Source: Clostridiales bacterium (GTDB taxonomy: Bacteria; Bacillota; Clostridia; Oscillospirales; Oscillospiraceae). Taken from it: 16,221 nucleotides of DNA. A program made the position numbers and the translations under genes. The DNA lies in contig DXYV01000053.1 of NCBI GenBank assembly GCA_019415645.1, positions 1 to 16,221 of the forward strand, read 5' to 3'. Below, piece by piece: positions 7,010-13,800 of the stretch. Below the pieces are notes generated by a model that saw only the letters and a program-made list of their open reading frames with translations, was not told where the DNA came from and did no database searches. The first letter of the stretch is position 1; every line of letters begins with the position of its first letter.

Positions 7010-7657
7010 ATGAACATTTCTTATTACACCATTGACGATCTGCGCCTGCCCCCCAAGCGATCTCTGCGAAAGGGCCGGAGCGTGGAGCAGTATTCCACAC
7101 TGGAGGAGGCTCTGGCCCGCTACCAATCCCTGCCTGCTGCCGGGATCAGAGTGCTGGGACTCACAGACGGAATCCATGTCCTGGAACTGGTAAAGTGCCT
7201 GCCCCTGTTCCCGGACGATCAGGAAGGAGAAAATGTGCTGGCCTTGGACTACAGTTGTTTCCCCCTCTGGGCACAGGAACCGGAGGCCGCCAACGCCACT
7301 CATATCTGCATCACGGCCATGAACCTGCGCTATCGTATCAAAGGCAATGTAATTGAGCCCATTCCATCCCCGGAGGGTCTGCCGCAGGACCTTCAGGGGA
7401 AATTTTTATGGCTGAACCTGTCTGGTGAAGCCCAGTCCGCCATCCGCCAGGTCTATGTGGCCGGGACAGGCTGGGTATCTCCCAGCATTCTGAATCGCAA
7501 GACCGAGCCGATGCCCCTGGTGCTGAAATATCGAGCCGATGGGATCAACGAGCAGGGCGCCTACCTCTCCCTGGAGGTAGAACCCTGGGAGTATGACCGC
7601 ATGGCCCTCCATACCCTGGAGCGGCTGAAAAAAGAGAAAAGGAGAAGTGAACGATGA
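7010..7657 (+). CDS. ICE accessory protein of unknown function with LEEAL-Y/LGLT motif
   Basis: I prefer the ATG at 7010 because GAGGTGAT (6994-7001) is correctly spaced from it and overlaps the in-frame TTG at 7001. The product has 215 residues with no membrane segment. The N-terminal STLEEALARYQSLP ... RVLGLTDGIHVLELV resembles a motif in the product at 131-1171. It continues with LFPDDQEGENVLALDYSCFPLW, RYRIKGNVIEPIPSPEGLP, a distinctive AIRQVYVAGTGWVSPSILNR, and LVLKYRADGINEQGAYLSLE. I recognise the protein as a conserved ICE hypothetical but know no function. It ends in a basic tail (RLKKEKRRSER) instead of the Met/Gly tail of its neighbours. The stop overlaps the start of the SpoVG gene as ATGA. 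Confidence 0.7.
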   Translation: MNISYYTIDDLRLPPKRSLRKGRSVEQYSTLEEALARYQSLPAAGIRVLGLTDGIHVLELVKCLPLFPDDQEGENVLALDYSCFPLWAQEPEAANATHICITAMNLRYRIKGNVIEPIPSPEGLPQDLQGKFLWLNLSGEAQSAIRQVYVAGTGWVSPSILNRKTEPMPLVLKYRADGINEQGAYLSLEVEPWEYDRMALHTLERLKKEKRRSER

Positions 7658-8022
7658 AACAGACTATCAACCATCAGAACCCCAATTTTGAGCAGCTGCC
7701 CATGCAGATCAACGTGAAGATCTACCGCCCCAGCGTCAAGGGCCCCATCCTGGCGGATGCCTCGGTCAACCTGAACGGGTGCTTCGCCATCCGCGGGGTC
7801 CAGGTGAAGGAGGGCAGAAACGGTCCCTTCGTCTCCATGCCAAGCCGCCAGGTCAAAGGCGAATATCGGGACATCTGTTTCCCCTGTACCCCGGAATTCA
7901 AGCAGTCCTTCGATCAGGCTGTGCTGGACGCCTACTGGATGGAGCTGGATCAGGGGTTCAGCCAGCGCCAGAACGGGGGTCCGGAGCAGGACGGGCCCGA
8001 AATGGGCGGCATGTCCATGTAA
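7654..8022 (+). CDS. spoVG: SpoVG-family protein with MGGM tail
   Basis: The product has 122 residues, longer than chromosomal SpoVG (about 85-97). Residues about 18-95 carry the family core: MQINVKIYRPSVKGPILADA, VNLNGCFAIRGVQVKEGRNG, FVSMPSRQVKGEYRDICFP, TPEFKQSFDQAVLDAYW. SpoVG is a small nucleic-acid-binding regulator that affects septation, sporulation and virulence genes in Firmicutes. In conjugative elements paralogues are common and their role is not established. The extra residues are an N-terminal leader of about 17 and a C-terminal linker ending GPEMGGMSM. The next gene's ribosome site (AGGAAGGAGAG) lies after the stop, so the tail codons are not doubling as one. It is coupled to the upstream gene by ATGA. 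Confidence 0.88.
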   Translation: MKQTINHQNPNFEQLPMQINVKIYRPSVKGPILADASVNLNGCFAIRGVQVKEGRNGPFVSMPSRQVKGEYRDICFPCTPEFKQSFDQAVLDAYWMELDQGFSQRQNGGPEQDGPEMGGMSM

Positions 8023-8041
8023 CAGGAAGGAGAGAGCTGAA

Positions 8042-8968
8042 ATGAAACGAAAACTCGCACTCTGTGCCGCGGTCCTGTGCCTGACCATGGCACTGTCCCC
8101 CTCCGCCTTTGCCGCGGAGTCGGTTGTGATTTCCCAGTCATCTGCGCCCCCGGAGGTTTGCTACCCCACCTCCGTGTCCCGGAGCGAGGATGGCACAGAG
8201 ATCCGCAAGTATTACGACCTGGGGCCGGAGGAGGACCCCGCCGGCATTCCCCGGTCTGATTTCGAGCAGGATGGATTCCACTATACCCTCATTGATCTGC
8301 TCAAGCAGGAACTGCCGGAGAATGAGAGCCGTCAGCATACAGAGACTGTCTCCCTGGAGAGCAAGAGCAAGGACATGGAGTCCGTGCTGGCCCTGCTCCC
8401 CCAGGAAAAAGAATTCATCACCGAGGATGGGCTCTCCGGCGTGCTGACCCTCCAGCTGGACACCGTCCAGGTGGAGGTGGCCGGATACGGGAGTTCTACC
8501 AGAGAGGTGTCCGCCACCCGGAGCTACCCCAATCTGGCCAGCCAGGATACCGCCAACATCCCCAAGACCATCGAGGACAATGGCCGCACCCTGACCCTCC
8601 AGAACATCAGCTGGCAGACGGACAATACCGCCAATACTGACGGATACGCCATGGGAGACCGCTTTACGGCAGTCGCCACCTACACCGGCAGCGCCACCAG
8701 CAGCTATGTGACCGGCTACACCGTCACGGCGGACTACACCGGCACCGTCAGCCGGATCGCCCTGAATAAGACCCGCTATGTGGCCATCTTCGAGGGTACA
8801 GCCATAGAGCCGCTGGCGCCGCTCCCTGATTCGGGCAGCAGTCCAGTCCAGTTTAACTGGGCCTATATCCTGGTGCCGCTGGGTGTGGTATTCGCCGCGG
8901 GCGGCGTCATTGGCGGATGCCTGCTCTATAAACGCCGGCATGAGAATGATGAGGAGGGATCCGAATGA
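8042..8968 (+). CDS. Secreted single-pass envelope protein of an ICE (type I topology)
   Basis: The product has 308 residues. The signal peptide MKRKLALCAAVLCLTMALSP ends with cleavage near AFAA (24-25). A long extracellular part contains an acidic segment (DLGPEEDPAG), a helical stretch (LIDLLKQELPENES) and a beta-rich region (SGVLTLQLDTVQVEVAGYGS; TVTADYTGTVSRI). Residues 273-296 (WAYILVPLGVVFAAGGVIGG plus CLLY) form a membrane helix, followed by a short charged cytoplasmic tail (KRRHENDEEGSE). No enzymatic motif is seen. Position and topology match proteins found beside the sortase in clostridial ICEs and may belong to the mating or surface apparatus. It is coupled to the sortase by ATGA overlap. 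Start: ATG 8042 with AAGGAGAG upstream. Confidence 0.7.
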   Translation: MKRKLALCAAVLCLTMALSPSAFAAESVVISQSSAPPEVCYPTSVSRSEDGTEIRKYYDLGPEEDPAGIPRSDFEQDGFHYTLIDLLKQELPENESRQHTETVSLESKSKDMESVLALLPQEKEFITEDGLSGVLTLQLDTVQVEVAGYGSSTREVSATRSYPNLASQDTANIPKTIEDNGRTLTLQNISWQTDNTANTDGYAMGDRFTAVATYTGSATSSYVTGYTVTADYTGTVSRIALNKTRYVAIFEGTAIEPLAPLPDSGSSPVQFNWAYILVPLGVVFAAGGVIGGCLLYKRRHENDEEGSE

Positions 8969-9774
8969 AGAAACTGAGTATTTTTCTCTGCCTGATGTGC
9001 CTGACCACCGCCCTGTCGGTTCCGGCAAACGCGGCGGGACCTCTGGAGTATTCCATCGACGCGCCGGGCGATCCGGACTACGGCACCCCCACCTCCTTTG
9101 AGCCGGTCATCACCGCGGATGGAGGGCCAAGGAAGAATGAGGACGTCAGCAAAAACGCCGCCCTGATCCCGCCTGGATTCGGTACCGCCAGCGCCGATAC
9201 CCTGAACACCGGGACGCCCCTCACCCCCAACCTGGCGCCCGGATCCATGCCCGCCACCGGCGCGGCGGTCAACGGCACCTCCGCCCCGGTCTTTGTCCCT
9301 GGAAGTACGATCCCCACTGTGAATACCCCTGCTGCCCCGGAAACATCGGCTCCCTCCACCGGCTACACCGAAGTGACAAGCGATCTCTATTACTCTGGCG
9401 GTCACTTGGGAACGCTGAAGATCCCGGCCATCGGTTTGACTGTGAAGGTCTATGAGGGCACGGACAGCAAAACCCTGGCCAAGGGTGCCGGTCACTTCGA
9501 GGAAACCTCTATTTGGCGCGGAAATATTGCGGTGGCGGCGCACAACAGGGGCACCAACAACCACTTTGGGAAGATCCATACCCTGGAACTGGGGGACGAG
9601 ATCACGCTGACCACCAAGCTGGGGACCCGCACCTATGAGGTAGTGTCCGTGGCCAAGGTCAGTGAGACCGACCGAAGCGGCCTCGCCGCCACCACGGAAA
9701 ACATGATCACCCTCTACACCTGTGTGATGAACCAGAGAGACTACCGCTGGTGCGTCAAGGCAGTGGAAATTTAG
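8965..9774 (+). CDS. Sortase (transpeptidase), probably class D-like, with signal peptide
   Basis: Sortases cleave a C-terminal sorting signal and join the protein to the wall. The product has 269 residues. A hydrophobic N-terminus (about 1-24, ending ANAAG) may be a cleavable signal or an anchor. Residues about 35-135 are Pro/Thr/Ala-rich, a flexible linker. The catalytic domain (about 143-268) has LGTLKIPAIGLTVKVYEGTD, His193 in AVAAHNRG, Cys253 in TLYTCV and Arg261 in YRWCV, the usual His-Cys-Arg triad. GTLKIPAI and TLxTC fit classes C and D. The natural substrate nearby is the Cna_B fibre starting at 10864, whose sorting motif would lie beyond the window. That pairing is inferred from proximity. 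Confidence 0.88.
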   Translation: MKKLSIFLCLMCLTTALSVPANAAGPLEYSIDAPGDPDYGTPTSFEPVITADGGPRKNEDVSKNAALIPPGFGTASADTLNTGTPLTPNLAPGSMPATGAAVNGTSAPVFVPGSTIPTVNTPAAPETSAPSTGYTEVTSDLYYSGGHLGTLKIPAIGLTVKVYEGTDSKTLAKGAGHFEETSIWRGNIAVAAHNRGTNNHFGKIHTLELGDEITLTTKLGTRTYEVVSVAKVSETDRSGLAATTENMITLYTCVMNQRDYRWCVKAVEI

Positions 9775-9905
9775 TTGATCTGCTTTGTTTTCCCCTCTGA
9801 ATTTCTACATGCAGGCCCTCTTATTTCTCTCGACTTCCGTCCGCTCTTCCGGTATTGTGTGCTTGCAGAAAGCTACAATTCCAGACAATAAGGAGGAGCG
9901 AAGTC

Positions 9906-10595
9906 ATGAGCAGAAAGAAAAATATCCTGCTGGCATCCACATGTATCGTGCTGGGCATGGCCCTGGCAGGCCCGGCAGCGCACGCGGCGGAGGAGATCCT
10001 GACGGCGGTTCGCAGCACCCACCAGTTCTATCTGGACGGGGAGCAGATCCAGTTGGAGGCGTACCTCATCAACGGCAATAACTATGTGAAATTGGCAGAT
10101 GTGGGCGAGGCCCTGGACTTCAACGTCTATTGGGACGACGCAGTGCGGATCGAGAGCGGTGCGCCCTACACCGGCCACGCCTCGGAACAGGCGTCCGACC
10201 TGGAGCAGACGCGCCAGGACATCGCCGCGCTGGTCAATCAGGTGCGGCGTGAACACGGGCTCCCGGAGCTGGCTGTTGACCAGCGGCTGATGACCGCTGC
10301 TCAGGAGCTCTCTGGGAGGAAATACACCTGGCACCACAATCAGGAGGAGTGCGAGGCAGTGGCAAGAGCCGGATACCCCTATGGATTCCGCTCTAACCTC
10401 ACGGTCTTCACCGGAGCCGCCGCCTCAGATATTGCTCAACAGGCGGTGGAGAACTGGGTGAACTCCCCCGGACACCTGCAGGCGATGCTTACACCCAATG
10501 CGGACAGCCTCGGCGTAGGCGTCACCGTGGAACAGGGAGTCACCTACTGCTGCCTGTTCCTGGGTGACCCCACCACCCACAACCCCTACGGATAA
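9906..10595 (+). CDS. Secreted protein with stalk (copper amine oxidase N-like) and CAP domains
   Basis: The product has 229 residues. The ATG at 9906 is preceded by AGGAGG (9891-9896), and a longer in-frame reading from 9855 would place the signal peptide internally. The signal peptide (1-27) ends AAHA. Residues about 38-82 (FYLDGEQIQLEAYLINGNNY, KLADVGEALDFNVYWDDA) match the stalk domain found in many clostridial secreted proteins. Residues about 104-221 form a CAP/SCP domain: DIAALVNQVRREHGLPELAV, HH at 143-144, AVENWVNSPGHLQAML and LGVGVT. CAP proteins have diverse functions, so no substrate is named. It may remodel the surface or protect the mating cell. It begins 131 bases after the sortase and is closed by the terminator at 10612-10647. 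Confidence 0.85.
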   Translation: MSRKKNILLASTCIVLGMALAGPAAHAAEEILTAVRSTHQFYLDGEQIQLEAYLINGNNYVKLADVGEALDFNVYWDDAVRIESGAPYTGHASEQASDLEQTRQDIAALVNQVRREHGLPELAVDQRLMTAAQELSGRKYTWHHNQEECEAVARAGYPYGFRSNLTVFTGAAASDIAQQAVENWVNSPGHLQAMLTPNADSLGVGVTVEQGVTYCCLFLGDPTTHNPYG

Positions 10596-10611
10596 CCGCA
10601 GATCCAGCGGT

Positions 10612-10647
10612 GCGGCCCCTCCCAAACAGGAGGGGCCGCTCTTTTTT
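10612..10647 (+). terminator. Intrinsic terminator after the CAP protein gene
   Basis: A perfect 11-bp stem, GCGGCCCCTCC (10612-10622) with GGAGGGGCCGC (10629-10639), has a 6-base loop and is followed by TCTTTTTT. It lies 17 bases after the stop and separates the envelope module from the adhesin gene. Confidence 0.92.
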
Positions 10648-10690
10648 CCAAAATTCAGAAGAAACGGAGATGAAGCCCATGAATTAAGCC

Positions 10691-10802
10691 GCTCCTATCC
10701 GGAGCAAGGACCGTTCTCCCGCAGCAGATGGGGGAGAAACCGACAAGACTTTGAATATCGGAACTGGAACAGGCCGTAGGGATACAGCGCCCACGGCCTG
10801 TT
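10691..10802 (+). promoter_or_regulatory. Hairpin-rich 5' leader of the Cna_B adhesin gene
   Basis: The gap from 10648 to 10863 has no convincing gene. It holds several inverted repeats in series: GCTCC (10691-10695) with GGAGC (10701-10705); TTCTCCC (10714-10720) with GGGAGAA (10732-10738); a weak CCGA/TCGG pair (10740-10743, 10758-10761); and a strong AACAGGCCGT (10768-10777) with ACGGCCTGTT (10793-10802), extended inside by GGG/CCC. The last stem is followed only by TTTGCG, so it is at best a weak terminator. The layout suggests a structured leader or attenuator, but it does not match a riboswitch consensus that I can recall. The ribosome site GAGGAAAGG (10847-10855) precedes the ATG at 10864. 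Confidence 0.45.
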
Positions 10803-10863
10803 TGCGTTCTGCCGGAATGCTCTGTCCCTTCGGCCCTTCCCTTTCCGAGGAAAGGAAAAGAAC

Positions 10864-13800
10864 ATGAAGAAACAGACGCACTCTCTGCCTGCCCGGATCC
10901 TCTCCATGCTGTTGGCGCTGGTGTGTATCCTGGGTCTGCTCCCCGGAGCGGCCCTGGCCGCCAGCCCGGACTCCATTGTCATGGAGGACTGCACCCATAA
11001 CGGTGTCCACTATGAGTCGGCAGCCCTCGACACCTGCTGGCTCCACCAGATGAAATTTGACTACAACGGCGATACTGTCACAGGCTTTTGCGCCGACCAC
11101 GGGGGCGGCATGGGCTGGTCGCTGGAGGGACACGAGTGGAATAACCCACAGCCCATCAGCGATCCTACCGTCAAAACCATGATGGCGTATTATTACGCCC
11201 ACAGCCGCGGCATTTTTACAGACCAGGCTCATGCCCTGGGTGTGGATGAGGTCTGGGGCAGTGACTATACCTGGACCATGAACGCCTGGGTGCAGGCTAT
11301 CATCTGGCGCCATGAGCAGAAGACGCTTGCCGCTGATCCCGTGGCTGCCTGCGCAGAGGAGCTGATGTATGTCTACAACAATCTGGAGCACACCAGCTAC
11401 ACCAGCATTGACGATGTCGTAGACGGGACCTCTCTCCGGGACCGCGCCCAGTATATTCTCGACTTAGGCGCTCAGGGCGTCTGGGGCGACTGCGAAGTTT
11501 TTGAATATACCTACGCCGGCCCCGGCTCCACACAGCATCCGGCCTATGACGTCCAGGGGATCATCATCGGTAATCTCACCGTCACCCATGAGCAGTATGA
11601 GCTGACCGTGAAAAAGGTGGACGCCACCAACCCCAGCAAGGGGCTCCCCGGCGCCCGGTTCCTCGTCCAGAATGCTAATGGGACCTACTCCAAGGAGGTC
11701 GTGACCGGGGCGGACGGGACCTATACCCTCTCCCCCCTGGATGCAAATACCTATTCCATCACGGAATTGGAAGCCCCGGAGGGGTACCAAATCGACAACC
11801 CCGGCCCCCAGTATGTGGTCCTGCCCAATGAAAACGGCAAAACAGTCACGGTCACCTTCACGGACACCCCCGAGATCACCAGCGAGGGATCCATCCGCAA
11901 GGTGGATGCGGACGATCCCACCAAGGGGCTGGCCGGCGCCGTCATCCGCATCGACGGTGTGGACAACAGCTTTACCGGCACCTACACCACCGGCGCAGGC
12001 GGCTATCTGGAGGACGTTCCCTGGGACACCATGCCCATCGGCTCCTTCGTGGCAACAGAGGTCACCCCGCCCACTGGCTACACCACCAGCAGCGATCCCA
12101 ACAAAGTCCGCCAGGAGTTCTACTGGGACGGCAAAAGCGATGTGGATCTGGTTTTTGAAAATGATGCCAAGGTCAAGATCGAACTGCTGAAGGTGGACGA
12201 TTCGGACAGCCCCATCGAGGGTGCCGTCTTCAATATCCTGAAGGACGGCCAGATCATCGGATCGGAGGCCACGGACGCCTCCGGCATCATCACCGTCACC
12301 GGCATCACTGAGGGCCTGTATGCCTTCGTAGAGGTCTCTGTCCCTGCGCCTTTTGCCCGCCTGACGGAGCCGGTGGTCGTCCATGTGGATCAGGCGGACA
12401 TTGATGGCGGCGGCACGATCTCCGTCACAGCCGTAAACCACAAGCTCCCCAACCTCACCATCCTCAAGCGGGATGGACAGACAGGCGAGGTAGTCCCCGG
12501 CGCGGTGTTCGAGATCAAAGGCATCCACCACGGCTACCACACGGACGTGACCACCGGGCCGGACGGGACAGCTACCCTCACCGGCCTTCCTGTGGACAGC
12601 TATGAGGTGACCGAGGTATCCGTCCCAGACCCCTATGTGGTGGCAGCAGAGCCGACCCAAACCATCTGGCTGGGCCCTGGTGATGATCAGCAGCTCATCT
12701 TCGACAATCTGAAGCAGCCCCAGCTCACCATCGCCAAGGTGGATGCCGCGGACTCCACCACCCCTATCCCCGGCACCGTGTTCCGCATTGAGGGTGTGGA
12801 CAGCGACTACCTAAACACCGTGACCACCGGGCAGGATGGCACCGTCACCCTGCGAGTGGCTCCCGGCACCTTCCGGGTCACAGAGCTGTCTGTCCCGGCC
12901 CCTTATTATCTGCCGGACAAGGACGCGGACCGGGAGCAGACCATCTCCCTGAATGCAGGGGATGAGAAAAAGCTGGTCTTTGAAAACCACAAGGCCCCAG
13001 AGCTGACCATCTACAAGGTGGACTCTGTCGCCGGCGCTCCTGTGGAGGGGGCGCGTTTCCATGTGACCTACACCTCCACCGGCGAGGCTACCGACGCGCC
13101 TGAGTCCTATGACTTCGGTGAGATCATCACCGATGCCAGCGGCGAGATCAAGCTCCATGCGCAGGGCCAGCGACTGTACCCCGGCGAGTTCACCATCGAG
13201 GAGGTGGCGCCCGCCCCTGGATTCCAGCTCAGGGAGCCCACCAAGCAGACAGTCATCCTCCACGGCGGCGAGAGCAAGACGGTGCAATTTGAAAATGTGC
13301 CGCTCAATGCCATCATTGTGGAGAAATACGACAGCGTGACCGGCGAGGCCCTGGCCGGAGCCACTTTCCAATTGAGGTTCCTCGGCGGCACCAGCGGAAC
13401 AGGCGGTACCATCATTGGTCAGAAAGTGACCGGGAAAAACGGCACCGCCATCTGGACCGGCCTCACCGCGGGCACCTACGTCCTGGAGGAGGTAGACCCA
13501 GCGGACGGATACAGCATCATCCAGTCCTCGGAGACGGTCTACCTGGCAGACAGCGGAGAACAGTCGGTCATTACCGTTCGGTTTGAAAATATGCCGGACG
13601 GCATTCTGCTCATCCGTAAGGTCTGCGCCACCAACCCCAGTGTGACCCTTCCCGACGCGGAGTTCAAAATCACCTACGCGGACGGGATCCTCATCGGCGA
13701 CAGCAACGGCATTTTTAGGACCGATGAAAACGGCGAAATCAGGATCGAGGGCCTGGCTCCCGGCAAATCCGTGATCGTCACGGAGGTCTCCGCACCGCCG

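Noticed and set aside
9775..9905. Promoter before the CAP protein (TACAAT at 9874-9879)
   Set aside because: A -10-like hexamer is present, but no -35 box lies at 16-18 bases. The interval otherwise shows only the ribosome site.
10671..10688. Five-codon leader peptide (MKPMN) before the adhesin
   Set aside because: It is very short, the GGAG directly abuts the ATG, and it has no run of regulatory codons. This is likely chance.
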